A stretch of 64,000 bases of DNA from Pseudomonas karstica (GTDB lineage: Bacteria; Pseudomonadota; Gammaproteobacteria; Pseudomonadales; Pseudomonadaceae). Made by a program: the position numbers and the translations under genes. Location of the stretch: positions 60,660 to 124,659 of the forward strand of contig NZ_WLYI01000017.1 of the NCBI RefSeq assembly GCF_009707515.1, written 5' to 3'. Of this stretch, positions 1-9,076 are shown piece after piece. Position 1 is the stretch's first letter, and every line of letters starts with the position of its first letter. The notes beneath the pieces were generated by a model. That model was not told where the DNA came from, searched no databases, and saw only the letters and a program-made list of their open reading frames with translations.

Positions 1-1689
1 CAGGGTACTGATGCCTTCCACCAGCTTCTCGACGTAGAAGCCCACCGGATCGTTGTAGCCGGCGATGCGCTTGTCGACGCTTTCCTTGATGTCCAACGGC
101 AGGCCGTCGTAGTTCAACAGCGCCTTGGGATGCACGCCGATCATCCGGTTGATGATGAACTCCAGGCGGGCCAAGCCCACGCCGGCGTTCGGCAACTGGG
201 CAAAATCGAAGGCCCGGTCCGGGTTGCCGACGTTCATCATGATCTTGAACGGCAGGTCCGGCATGGCGTCGATGGAGTTTTGCTTGATGTCGAAGCCCAG
301 CTCACCCTCGAAGATCAACCCGGTGTCGCCTTCGGCGCAAGACACGGTCACGCCTTGGCCGTCCTTCAATAGCTGAGTGGCGTTGCCGCAACCGACTACG
401 GCTGGAATCCCCAGTTCACGGGCGATGATCGCCGCGTGGCAGGTTCGCCCGCCACGGTTGGTGACAATGGCGCTCGCGCGCTTCATGACCGGCTCCCAGT
501 CCGGGTCGGTCATGTCGGAGACCAGCACGTCACCTGGCTGGACCTTGTCCATCTCGGACACGTCCTTGATGATCCGCACCTTGCCGGCGCCGATGCGCTG
601 GCCGATGGCACGCCCTTCCACCAGCACGGTACCGGTTTCTTTCAACAGGTAGCGTTCCATCACGTTGGCCGAAGTACGGCTCTTCACGGTTTCAGGTCGG
701 GCCTGCACGATATACAGCTTGCCGTCGTCGCCGTCTTTGGCCCACTCGATGTCCATCGGGCACTTGTAGTGCTTCTCGATGATCATTGCTTGCTTGGCCA
801 ATTCGCTGACCTCGGCATCGCTCAGGCAAAAACGCGCACGCTCGGCCTTGTCGACATCAACGGTTTTCACCGAGCGACCGGCCTTGGCCTCGTCGCCGTA
901 GATCATCTTGATTGCCTTGCTGCCCAGGTTGCGGCGCAGGATCGCCGGACGGCCGGCTTCAAGCGTGTGTTTGTGGACGTAGAATTCGTCCGGGTTGACC
1001 GCGCCTTGTACGACGGTTTCCCCCAGGCCGTAAGCGCCGGTGATAAACACCACGTCACGAAAGCCCGATTCGGTATCCAGGGTGAACATCACGCCGGCGG
1101 TACCGGTTTCCGAACGCACCATGCGCTGCACACCGGCAGACAGGGCCACCAGCTTGTGGTCGAACCCCTGGTGTACGCGGTAGGAAATAGCGCGATCGTT
1201 GAACAGCGAGGCGAACACTTCCTTGGCCGCACGGATGACGTTTTCAACGCCGCGGATATTAAGGAAGGTTTCTTGCTGGCCGGCAAAGGAGGCGTCCGGC
1301 AAGTCTTCGGCGGTAGCCGAGGAGCGAACGGCAACGGCCATATCCGGGTTACCGGCCGACAATGTCGCGAAGGCGGTGCGGATTTCGTCGTTGAGCTTCT
1401 CGGGGAACTCGGCTTCCATGATCCACTGGCGGATCTGGGCACCGGTCTTGGTCAGGGCGCTGATGTCATCAACGTCCAGGGCGTCCAGCGCGGCGTGGAT
1501 CTGAGCATTGAGGCCGCTCAGTTCGAGGAAATCGCGGTAAGCCTGGGCCGTGGTGGCAAAACCACCGGGCACCGAGACACCAGCGCCTGCAAGATTACTG
1601 ATCATCTCGCCGAGGGATGCGTTCTTGCCCCCCACATGCTCTACATCATGGACGCCGAGCTTATCGAGGGAAACTACGTACTCTACCAA
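1..1689 (-). CDS. ppsA: Phosphoenolpyruvate synthase, N-terminal 563 residues (cut by window start)
   Basis: Makes phosphoenolpyruvate from pyruvate and ATP at the start of gluconeogenesis. The visible part covers the N-terminal nucleotide-binding domain ([11 protein letters not shown] near residue 20, [19 protein letters not shown] near 110) and the swivelling phosphohistidine domain ([21 protein letters not shown], which holds the catalytic His), then the beginning of the PEP/pyruvate barrel ([16 protein letters not shown]). About 230 C-terminal residues lie outside the window. The start is a TTG at 1689 with GGAGAG 6 bases before it; the usual family N-terminus ([24 protein letters not shown]) follows at once and no ATG fits as well. 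It is divergent from ppsR, its regulator. Confidence 0.97.
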   Translation of the reverse strand, partial: MVEYVVSLDKLGVHDVEHVGGKNASLGEMISNLAGAGVSVPGGFATTAQAYRDFLELSGLNAQIHAALDALDVDDISALTKTGAQIRQWIMEAEFPEKLNDEIRTAFATLSAGNPDMAVAVRSSATAEDLPDASFAGQQETFLNIRGVENVIRAAKEVFASLFNDRAISYRVHQGFDHKLVALSAGVQRMVRSETGTAGVMFTLDTESGFRDVVFITGAYGLGETVVQGAVNPDEFYVHKHTLEAGRPAILRRNLGSKAIKMIYGDEAKAGRSVKTVDVDKAERARFCLSDAEVSELAKQAMIIEKHYKCPMDIEWAKDGDDGKLYIVQARPETVKSRTSANVMERYLLKETGTVLVEGRAIGQRIGAGKVRIIKDVSEMDKVQPGDVLVSDMTDPDWEPVMKRASAIVTNRGGRTCHAAIIARELGIPAVVGCGNATQLLKDGQGVTVSCAEGDTGLIFEGELGFDIKQNSIDAMPDLPFKIMMNVGNPDRAFDFAQLPNAGVGLARLEFIINRMIGVHPKALLNYDGLPLDIKESVDKRIAGYNDPVGFYVEKLVEGISTL

Positions 1690-1867
1690 GGTGATCTCTC
1701 CACTAACTGTGTTGGAAAAGCTCAGGACGCCGGCTGCTCAGTAAGAGCGAACACCGGTGCTTGTGGCCTGGACCTGGAAAATAAGTGAGAATGCGGCCCA
1801 CTGCGGGACGGCAAAATCGCGCCTATCATATCCAAGATTCGTCATCAGCTTAAGGCCCAAGGCTCAA

Positions 1868-2686
1868 ATGAAACGATCTGCTTTCTTTATCTCCGACGGC
1901 ACCGGCATTACAGCCGAAACCCTGGGTCAAAGCCTGTTGGCGCAGTTCGAAAACATTACCTTCAGCAAATTCACGCGGCCCTATATCGATAGCATGGATA
2001 AAGCGCGGGCCATGGTACAACAAATCAATCTGGCCGCCGAAAAAGACGGTTTTCGCCCGATCATTTTCGACACCATCGTCAATCAAGACATTCGTGAGAT
2101 CCTCGCAACCTCCAATGGTTTCATGATCGACATTTTCTCGACCTTCCTGGCGCCCCTGGAACAGGAGTTGAGTGAACATTCCTCATACTCCGTGGGCAAG
2201 TCCCATTCCATTGGCCATAACTCCAACTATATGGAGCGCATCGAGGCGGTGAATTTCGCCCTGGACAATGACGACGGCGCCCGCACCCACTACTATGACA
2301 AAGCCGACCTGATCCTGGTGGGCGTGTCCCGTTGCGGCAAGACCCCAACCTGCCTCTATATGGCCATGCAATTCGGTATCCGTGCCGCCAACTACCCCCT
2401 GACCGAAGACGACATGGAACACCTGACGCTGCCGGCGGCCCTGCGCGCCCACCAGCACAAGCTGTTCGGCCTGACCATCGACCCGGACCGCCTCACCGCC
2501 ATTCGCAATGAGCGCAAGCCCAACAGCCGCTACTCCAGCTATGCCCAGTGCGAGTTTGAGGTGCGGGAAGTGGAAAACCTGTTCCGTCGCGAGAATATTG
2601 CGCACATCAATTCCACGCATTTTTCGGTGGAAGAGATTTCGGCAAAGATCCTGGTGGAGAAAGGCGTGGAACGCAGGTTCAAGTGA
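1868..2686 (+). CDS. ppsR: PEP synthase regulatory kinase/pyrophosphorylase
   Basis: A 272-residue DUF299 family protein. The family inactivates PEP synthase by ADP-dependent phosphorylation and reactivates it by Pi-dependent dephosphorylation. Visible hallmarks are the N-terminal [22 protein letters not shown], the P-loop-like [15 protein letters not shown] near residue 150, and the C-terminal [17 protein letters not shown]. The frame stays open further upstream, but the ATG at 1868 begins the conserved [11 protein letters not shown] start. It is divergent from ppsA with about 180 bases between them, the standard arrangement in pseudomonads. Confidence 0.96.
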   Translation: MKRSAFFISDGTGITAETLGQSLLAQFENITFSKFTRPYIDSMDKARAMVQQINLAAEKDGFRPIIFDTIVNQDIREILATSNGFMIDIFSTFLAPLEQELSEHSSYSVGKSHSIGHNSNYMERIEAVNFALDNDDGARTHYYDKADLILVGVSRCGKTPTCLYMAMQFGIRAANYPLTEDDMEHLTLPAALRAHQHKLFGLTIDPDRLTAIRNERKPNSRYSSYAQCEFEVREVENLFRRENIAHINSTHFSVEEISAKILVEKGVERRFK

Positions 2687-2755
2687 GGTAGCCACACGCC
2701 GCAAACTTATAGCTGCAAGTAAATGCCACTCGGCACTTGCCTTGCGGCTTGAAGC

Positions 2756-4183
2756 TTATAGCTGAAACCGTCCCCCACCCTGCCCCAGTGCCGTGGCCAA
2801 CGCATCAAACCCATCCAGCAGCAACTGATCATCCCCCGACGTATTACAAATACTCGCCCGAATAAATTGCGGCACCGCCGTCTGCCCGACGGCAAACGCC
2901 TCGGCGGTGGCGATCAGGTAATTGTTCTGCTTGAGTTCGGCTTCGATTTCCGACGCCCGCCAGGGCTCCGGGACTTCGATCCAGAAATGCGGACTGTTGA
3001 GGTGAGTGTGGTATTCAAGGCCGGCAAGCAGGTCTTCGACCAGTGCCTTGCGCCGGCTGATCTCGTTGATTTGCTGGTGCAGCAAGTACTCCGCCGTACC
3101 GTTCTCGATCCACTGGGTAGCCAACTCCAGAGTGACTGGCGTGGCCATCCAGCAGGTAGAGCGCAGAGCTGCAGAGATGCGACTGACCAACGCCGGCGGC
3201 GCGTGCACGTAGCCGACCCTCAACCCCGCTGATACGGCCTTGCTCAGGCTACTGATCAAAATCGTGCGCTCCGGGGCGAAATGGCTCAGGGGCGGTGGTC
3301 GATCCTCCACCAGCACACCATGGGCCTCGTCTTCGAGAATCAACAGATTGTGTTCGCGACAGACCTTGGCCAACGCCTCACGGCGGGCGGCTGACAGCAC
3401 CGTCGTCGTCGGATTCTGAATCGTCGGCGTGCAGTACAAGGCCGACACCCGGTGATTGCGGCAGACTTCATCCACGGCTCCCGGCAGCAGCCCTTCTTCA
3501 TCCATCTCCAGGCCGATCAAGCGTATGCCAAGCATGCGCGCGGCGGTGATCAACCCGGGGTAGGTCAGTTGCTCGGTGACCACCGTGTCCCCAGCCCGCA
3601 ACAAGGCCATCATGGCGCATAGCAACCCGTGCTGGCCGCCATTGACGCAGATTACTTGCTCGGGAATCGGGTTGAAGTCGCGCTGAGTCAGCCACTGGGC
3701 ACCGGCAGCGCGGTAACGAGGCAAGCCGGCATCCGGGGTATATGCACTGATGTCTTGCAGGAACTTGGCATTGTTGGCCAGGGTTTGAAAACTCTGGGCC
3801 AGGAATGTCGTCTCCTGCCCCGGGATATGCATGTTGCGGCTCATGTCGAAATACTGCCGAGGCTCCTCGCTGAAATTACGAAAGCCTTCATCCCGTTGAC
3901 GCTCCATCCCACGTTTTCGCACGAAAGTACCGTCACCCACCCGTGCAACCACCAACCCCAGGCGTTCCAGTTCGCCGTAGGCCCGGCTGATGGTGCCGAT
4001 GGTGACGCCCAAATTGTCGGAAAGCACCCGATGGGGCGGCAGTTTTCGTCCCGGTTCAATCAAGCCCTCAAGGATGCCCCGCTCCATGACATCGGACAGG
4101 CGTTTGTACTTGACGCCCTGCCCACTGGACAGCCCTTCCCGCATAATTGACACCATGTCAATATTTGTTTTGACAGTCATCAT
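2756..4183 (-). CDS. MocR/PdxR-type regulator (GntR HTH fused to aminotransferase fold)
   Basis: A 475-residue protein with a GntR winged helix at about residues 25-95 (LPPHRVLSDNLGVTIGTISRAYGELERLGLV) joined to a fold-type-I aminotransferase domain. The PLP lysine is in SSLSKAVSAGLRVGY, and LEDEAHG carries the expected Asp. Members of this family sense PLP or amino-compound adducts and often control a divergent operon. Here it is divergent from the exporter/JAMM-E1/cysteine operon at 4284-9805, so it is the obvious candidate regulator (inference). No convincing direct-repeat operator was found in the 100-base gap. The start is uncertain because several in-frame ATGs lie within the first 14 codons. 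Confidence 0.9.
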   Translation of the reverse strand: MMTVKTNIDMVSIMREGLSSGQGVKYKRLSDVMERGILEGLIEPGRKLPPHRVLSDNLGVTIGTISRAYGELERLGLVVARVGDGTFVRKRGMERQRDEGFRNFSEEPRQYFDMSRNMHIPGQETTFLAQSFQTLANNAKFLQDISAYTPDAGLPRYRAAGAQWLTQRDFNPIPEQVICVNGGQHGLLCAMMALLRAGDTVVTEQLTYPGLITAARMLGIRLIGLEMDEEGLLPGAVDEVCRNHRVSALYCTPTIQNPTTTVLSAARREALAKVCREHNLLILEDEAHGVLVEDRPPPLSHFAPERTILISSLSKAVSAGLRVGYVHAPPALVSRISAALRSTCWMATPVTLELATQWIENGTAEYLLHQQINEISRRKALVEDLLAGLEYHTHLNSPHFWIEVPEPWRASEIEAELKQNNYLIATAEAFAVGQTAVPQFIRASICNTSGDDQLLLDGFDALATALGQGGGRFQL

Positions 4184-4283
4184 TCGCCCAAATAGTGTGC
4201 TTTAACAGGTTCAATCACTGGATTAGGTCTCTAAATACCGAGTCAATATAGAGCTCAATTCCGTATCAGGGAAGCAAGAAGCG

Positions 4284-5234
4284 ATGCCAATGTCCGCCGT
4301 TCTCGAAAATGCCGAAAAAACAAAAACACACAAGCAGTGGCTGGCAGGCCTGGTTACCAGTGTCATGTTTCTGATTGTCTGCCTGAGCTGGGGCACCACT
4401 TGGCTAGGTATCAAGATTGCAGTGGAAAGTGTGCCGCCGCTGACCTCTGCCGGCCTGCGTTTCTTGATCGCCTTCCCGCTGTTCCTGTGTTTTGCCATGG
4501 TGCGCCGGGAGTCGATCCTGTTCCCTCGGGAAAGCCGCTGGTTCTTTGTATTCGTGACCCTTTCCTACTTCAGTATTCCCTACTACCTGCTCAACTATGG
4601 CGAGATGCATGTCTCGTCCGGCCTCACCGCCCTGCTGTTCAGTTGCATGCCGGTATTCATCCTGATTTTTTCCGCGCTGTTCTTGCGTGAGCGTATCTAC
4701 TTTTCCCAGGTGGTCGGCATCGGCATCGGTTTCGCCAGCCTCTACATGATCATCAAGAGCCAGGGCCTGCACCTGGACCATGCCGAGTTCTTCGGCGTAC
4801 TGGCGATTCTCGCCGCGGCGATCATGCATGCCTTGTGCTATGTCATCACCAAGCAAAAAGGCAGTGCCATCAGCGTCATTACCTACAACACCCTACCGAT
4901 CGGCATCGCCGGCCTGATGCTGTTTCTCGCCGGGCTATGGTTTGAAACCCCGGCCTTCGAGAACATCACCCTGCGTTCCTGGAGTGCCCTGTTCTACCTG
5001 GGGCTGGTGGCCTCGGTGGGCGGTTTCATTGTGTATTTCATGCTGCTCAAGCGCTTGAGCCCAATCATCCTGTCCTTCGTCTTCATCATTTTCCCGGTGT
5101 TCGCCGTGATCATCGGTGCCTGGTACGAAGGCGTGGAAATTTCCAAGGACCTGATGCTGTATTCGGCGATCCTGTTGATCGGCTTTGCGATCACCAAACT
5201 GCCGATTGAAAAACTCCTGGCCAAGAAAAAATGA
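4284..5234 (+). CDS. EamA/DMT family inner-membrane exporter
   Basis: A 316-residue very hydrophobic protein with about ten predicted membrane helices arranged as two EamA repeats. It begins after a short polar leader (SAVLENAEKTKTHKQ) with VMFLIVCLSWGTTWLGIKIAVESVPPL, the typical WG-T-W signature of drug/metabolite transporters. It opens an operon and its stop overlaps the start of the JAMM-Ubl-E1 fusion by four bases, so the two are translationally coupled. Family members such as YdeD and RhtA export cysteine-pathway metabolites and amino acids. Export of cysteine, O-acetylserine or the thio-product of this operon is an inference from context. Confidence 0.9.
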   Translation: MPMSAVLENAEKTKTHKQWLAGLVTSVMFLIVCLSWGTTWLGIKIAVESVPPLTSAGLRFLIAFPLFLCFAMVRRESILFPRESRWFFVFVTLSYFSIPYYLLNYGEMHVSSGLTALLFSCMPVFILIFSALFLRERIYFSQVVGIGIGFASLYMIIKSQGLHLDHAEFFGVLAILAAAIMHALCYVITKQKGSAISVITYNTLPIGIAGLMLFLAGLWFETPAFENITLRSWSALFYLGLVASVGGFIVYFMLLKRLSPIILSFVFIIFPVFAVIIGAWYEGVEISKDLMLYSAILLIGFAITKLPIEKLLAKKK

Positions 5235-7120
5235 ATGCCCATCAACCCGAAAGAAGCATGGACGTCCTGCGCCACACCGTTCTGGAACAGATTTACGCCC
5301 ACGCCAGCCGCACTTACCCCGAGGAGTGCTGCGGTTTCGTCTTCGCCGATGGCAGCGTGCACTTGGGCAACAATATCCAGAATGAGCTGCATCGCAAGAA
5401 TCCTGAGGCCTACCCGCGCAGTGCAGCCAATGGCTATACCTTTTCGGTGGCCGACACCCTGATGATGAACAAGGCTTTTCGCAGTGATAACCCGGTGGTG
5501 GTGATCTATCACTCCCACCCTGATGTGGGTGCCTATTTCAGTGAAGAGGATCAGGACAAGGCCTTGTTCATGGGCGAGCCGATCCATCCCGTCAGTTATC
5601 TGGTGGTGGATGTACGCAACAGTAATGTCCAGGGTTCCAAGCTATTTGCCTGGGATGGCAGCCGCTTTGCCCGTAACCCCTTCAACGACCAACAAACGGA
5701 GTTGTGCATGAACGCTGTCTCTTTTCCCGACATCCTGGTCCGCGTGGCCAGGCTTCCCGACTCGACTCTGGAGGGTGCCGGATCGACATTGCGCGAAGTC
5801 ATTGAAAACCTGTGCATCAGCCACCCGCAATTGCGGGCGCATCTGTTCCACGAAAAAAACAATCAGCTCAAGGAGCACTTCCTGTTTACCGCCGAGGAAG
5901 AACTGATCGAAGCCGATGATCGCTTGCCAGAAAAGGCGAAGATCGAGGTTCTTCTCGCCACCTCCGGCGGCATCGACGTCGACCCATTGAGTAATGAGGA
6001 AGTGCAGCGCTATGTGCGCCACATCACCCTTCCCGGCGTAGGTCGCGAAGGCCAGTTGAACCTGAAAAAAGCCAAGGTGCTGATCATCGGCACCGGCGGC
6101 CTGGGCTCACCCATCAGCCTGTACCTGGCAGCGGCCGGCATCGGCACCCTGGGCCTGGTGGACTTCGATGTAGTGGAAAGCAGTAACCTGCAACGCCAGA
6201 TTGTCCATGGCAACAGCACCCTGGGCATGTCCAAGGTCGAGTCCGCCAAGCAGCGCCTGCAAGACCTGAACAGCCACATCCAGATCAATGCCCACGACAC
6301 CACGCTAAACGCCGATAACGCCTTGGAGTTGGTGGGTGCCTATGATCTGGTGATCGACGGCACCGATAACTTTGAAACTCGCTACCTGGTCAACGATGCC
6401 TGCGTGCAACTGGGTAAACCGCTGGTGTACGGCGCCATCTACCGTTTCGACGGGCAGATCAGCGTCCTCAACTACAAAGGCGGCCCGTGTTATCGCTGCC
6501 TTTTCCCCCATGCACCTCCGGCAGAGCTGGCACCCAACTGCAGTGCGGGCGGAGTAATCGGTGTACTGCCCGGAGTGGTCGGGATGATCCAGGCCACCGA
6601 AGCCATCAAGCTGTTGATTGGCATTGGCGAGCCGCTGTCCGGCCGACTGATGCGCTTCGATGCCCTGGCGATGAAGTTCAGCGAAATCCGCTTCAAACGC
6701 CGTGCCGGCTGCCCATGCTGCTCCGAGCTGCGCCACACCGAACAAGCAGCACCGGCCGTCTGCGCCGACGCCGTCTGCGCCACCCCGGCCCTGGCCGCAG
6801 AGCGCTACATCAAGCCACGCGTGCTCAAGCAACTACTGGAACAACAACGAAGCGCCGACATTCTCCTGGACGTGCGCGATGCCAGTGAGCTGGAAGTCTG
6901 CAAACTCCCCGGGGTGGTACACATTCCCCTGGCCGAGCTCGACGGGCAACTCGAGCGCCTGAGCCGGGACAATACCCACTATCTGATCTGCTACGCCGGG
7001 ACCAGGGCCGAACAGGCCGCCAGCACTTTGCTGGCAGCCGGTTTCGCCAACACCAAAGTACTGCAAGGCGGCATGAAACACTGGGTTCGCGATGTCGAAC
7101 CCGACATGCCTTTGTACTGA
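5231..7120 (+). CDS. Four-domain fusion: JAMM peptidase - ubiquitin-like sulfur carrier - E1 (MoeB/ThiF) - rhodanese
   Basis: A 629-residue protein joining every step of sulfur-carrier handling. Residues 11-150 are a JAMM/Mec-type metalloprotease with all ligands present (E31, H94-S-H96, S104-x2-D107). Residues about 160-247 look like a MoaD/CysO-type ubiquitin fold ending in ATSGG, with the Gly-Gly at 246-247. Residues about 255-500 are an E1-like adenylyltransferase with the GTGGLGSP nucleotide loop at 287, the likely catalytic Cys in NCSAGGV (C437) and zinc cysteines C420/C423 and C494/C497. Residues about 525-629 are a rhodanese with active loop CYAGTR (C587). Separate versions of these domains act in the mycobacterial CysO-Mec-CysM route and the quinolobactin Qbs pathway. 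The following genes point to cysteine or thio-compound synthesis. Confidence 0.93.
   Translation: MNAHQPERSMDVLRHTVLEQIYAHASRTYPEECCGFVFADGSVHLGNNIQNELHRKNPEAYPRSAANGYTFSVADTLMMNKAFRSDNPVVVIYHSHPDVGAYFSEEDQDKALFMGEPIHPVSYLVVDVRNSNVQGSKLFAWDGSRFARNPFNDQQTELCMNAVSFPDILVRVARLPDSTLEGAGSTLREVIENLCISHPQLRAHLFHEKNNQLKEHFLFTAEEELIEADDRLPEKAKIEVLLATSGGIDVDPLSNEEVQRYVRHITLPGVGREGQLNLKKAKVLIIGTGGLGSPISLYLAAAGIGTLGLVDFDVVESSNLQRQIVHGNSTLGMSKVESAKQRLQDLNSHIQINAHDTTLNADNALELVGAYDLVIDGTDNFETRYLVNDACVQLGKPLVYGAIYRFDGQISVLNYKGGPCYRCLFPHAPPAELAPNCSAGGVIGVLPGVVGMIQATEAIKLLIGIGEPLSGRLMRFDALAMKFSEIRFKRRAGCPCCSELRHTEQAAPAVCADAVCATPALAAERYIKPRVLKQLLEQQRSADILLDVRDASELEVCKLPGVVHIPLAELDGQLERLSRDNTHYLICYAGTRAEQAASTLLAAGFANTKVLQGGMKHWVRDVEPDMPLY
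5698..5710 (+). promoter_or_regulatory. Possible internal ribosome binding site and start inside the fusion gene
   Basis: GGAG at 5698-5701 stands six bases before an in-frame ATG at 5708 (Met160), exactly at the junction between the JAMM domain and the ubiquitin-like domain. It could give a second product lacking the peptidase (Ubl-E1-rhodanese). It may equally be a fossil of once separate genes. Confidence 0.35.
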
Positions 7121-7129
7121 CAAGCAGCC

Positions 7130-8059
7130 ATGGGTTCCTATTTGATGTTGCATAACTCGATACTCGACGCCATTGGCCAGACACCCATCGTGCGCCTGGA
7201 GCAATTTTCCGAAGACCTCGGCATCGAGGTCTTTGCCAAGTTGGAGTCGCTGAACCCGGGCGGCAGCCACAAGGCGCGCATCGCCCTGGGCATGATCCTC
7301 GACGCCGAGCGCCGGGGCGTGCTGATCCGCGGCTCCGGGCAAACCATCATCGAGCCCAGCGGCGGCAACACCGGGATTGGCCTGGTGATGGCCGGTAACG
7401 TGCTGGGCTACAAGGTGGTATTGGTGATCCCGGACAACTACAGCCCGGAAAAACAGAAACTGTTGCGCCTGTACGGGGCCAAAGTGGTGCTGTCGGACAG
7501 CCGCCTGGGCAACAATTCCCATGGCGAAAAATGCCTCGAGCTACAGTTGGAAAACCCCAACTTTGTGATGCTCAACCAGCAACGCAATGGCGCCAACCCA
7601 CAGACCCACCGCGACACTACCGCCCGGGAAATCATCCGTGCATTTGGCGACCGGCGTGTGGATTATTTCATCAGCGGCATTGGCACTGGTGGCCATATCA
7701 CCGGCATTGGCGAAACCCTCAAGAGCACCTGGCCAGCCATCCGGGTCATGGGCGTGGAACCGGAGGAATGTGACCTGCTCAAGGATCAGCATGCACCGCA
7801 CCATATCCAGGGCCTGTCCATCGGACTGATCCCGAGCATTCTCAACCTCGCGGTGTTGGACGGCATGCTCAAGGTCTCCCGGGAGGAATGCCTGGAGATG
7901 ATGAAACGCATCATGCGCACCGACGCCATCAGCCTGGGGTTGTCTTCGGCCGCCAACATGGTGGCCATCGCCAAGCTCGCACCGGAGCTGCCCACCGAGA
8001 CCGTCGTCCTGACCATGGTCTACGACAGTGCGGACAGCTACTTACCCTGTTTCGAATAA
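7130..8059 (+). CDS. Cysteine synthase family protein (PLP-dependent beta-replacement)
   Basis: A 309-residue fold-type-II PLP enzyme of the CysK/CysM family. NPGGSHKARIA holds the PLP lysine (K48), EPSGGNTGIG is the substrate loop, and GIGTGGHITGIG is the phosphate-binding loop. It would replace the acetyl (or phosphate) of an activated serine with sulfur. Its place directly after the JAMM-Ubl-E1 fusion and before a serine acetyltransferase suggests the sulfur donor is the thiocarboxylated ubiquitin-like domain, as for mycobacterial CysM with CysO (inference). It starts 9 bases after the fusion stop; an alternative ATG lies at 7145. Confidence 0.92.
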   Translation: MGSYLMLHNSILDAIGQTPIVRLEQFSEDLGIEVFAKLESLNPGGSHKARIALGMILDAERRGVLIRGSGQTIIEPSGGNTGIGLVMAGNVLGYKVVLVIPDNYSPEKQKLLRLYGAKVVLSDSRLGNNSHGEKCLELQLENPNFVMLNQQRNGANPQTHRDTTAREIIRAFGDRRVDYFISGIGTGGHITGIGETLKSTWPAIRVMGVEPEECDLLKDQHAPHHIQGLSIGLIPSILNLAVLDGMLKVSREECLEMMKRIMRTDAISLGLSSAANMVAIAKLAPELPTETVVLTMVYDSADSYLPCFE

Positions 8060-8081
8060 CGACAATTACGGGGGCGCCTCC

Positions 8082-9074
8082 ATGGGCGGCTTTATCGACA
8101 TGCAACAACTGCATGATGAGTTGCTCACCCACCTCATCACCAGCCTCACGCCTGCACAGATGCAGGCTCTGCAAGCGCACCTGGCACCGCTGATCCAGAC
8201 GGCAGCGCAGGCTGTGGCCGAGGACCTGATCGCTTATGCCTACCGCGACCCCGCATCCCGCGGGCGCGCCGAACTGATCCTGGAGTCCTACGCCTCATTC
8301 AAGGCCGTGCTGTACTACCGGCTGGCCCATTGGGTGTGGAACTTTCCCGAGCAGCCCAACGGTGTGTTTGCGGCTATCGCGCTGAGGTTGAGCAATCAGG
8401 GCAAGATCTTGTCCGGAGCCGAGATCCATCCTGCGGCGCGGATTGGCCGGCGCTTCGTGCTTGATCACGGCTACGGCACCGTCATCGGCGAAACCTGCGA
8501 AATTGGCAACGACTGCTACATCCTCTGCGGCGTGACCCTCGGCTCCCGGGGCATCGCCAACAACCCCGATGGAAAGCGCCATCCCCACCTGGGCAACAAC
8601 GTCGAAGTCGGCGCAGGTGCCAGGGTGCTCGGTTATGTACTGATCGGTGACAACGTGTTCATCAGCCCCGCCTGCGTGATCACCCAGGATGTTCCGGCAG
8701 GCACCAAGGTCAAGGTGGTCAACCAGATCCAATTGCAAAAAAACGACGAGTCGGACCACAGCAACTACCTCGGGGCCTTCGTCCTCGATGAACGACTGCA
8801 CGTAGTGGGTGAGATCAATGCCAGCCATAAGGTCACGGTGCTGGACGCCGACTTCCACCCCCTGACCGGCGTGTTGCTGGAACCCACAGTCAAAGCGCGT
8901 CACCACTTGCAGTTTCGCCTTCGTCACATCTCATCCTCGGGCTACCCGCCGCGCTTGCCGATCAACCTGAAAGTATGCGGCCCCGAGTTTGAAATCACCC
9001 TGTTGTCTCCCCCTGGCTTGAGCGCAATGGTTCGCCATTTGCTGCAAGTCAGCCCACTGATCGTCGGAGGTTGA
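8082..9074 (+). CDS. Serine O-acetyltransferase with extra C-terminal domain
   Basis: A 330-residue CysE-like enzyme. After a short helical N-terminus, residues about 105-215 form the hexapeptide-repeat left-handed helix with the catalytic motifs FVLDHGYGTVIGE (D128, H129) and GKRHPHLGNNVEVGAG (H168). This makes O-acetylserine from serine and acetyl-CoA for the neighbouring cysteine synthase. Residues about 217-330 are not part of the usual enzyme, where a short inhibitory and complex-forming tail is expected; they look like a beta-rich domain of unknown role. The ATG at 8082 follows a GGGGCG stretch, 22 bases after the previous stop. The frame stays open upstream, but that part overlaps the preceding gene. 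Confidence 0.9.
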   Translation: MGGFIDMQQLHDELLTHLITSLTPAQMQALQAHLAPLIQTAAQAVAEDLIAYAYRDPASRGRAELILESYASFKAVLYYRLAHWVWNFPEQPNGVFAAIALRLSNQGKILSGAEIHPAARIGRRFVLDHGYGTVIGETCEIGNDCYILCGVTLGSRGIANNPDGKRHPHLGNNVEVGAGARVLGYVLIGDNVFISPACVITQDVPAGTKVKVVNQIQLQKNDESDHSNYLGAFVLDERLHVVGEINASHKVTVLDADFHPLTGVLLEPTVKARHHLQFRLRHISSSGYPPRLPINLKVCGPEFEITLLSPPGLSAMVRHLLQVSPLIVGG

Positions 9075-9076
9075 AC

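Noticed and set aside
436..1788. Long plus-strand frame (450 codons) across ppsA
   Set aside because: It is the complement of ppsA, which shows clear family motifs. The opposite frame has the low-complexity His/Asp/Val/Gly-rich look of a codon-bias shadow.
4184..4283. MocR direct-repeat operator in the gap before the exporter gene
   Set aside because: Several TCAAT and AATA motifs occur, but no pair had the length and helical spacing needed to support a site.
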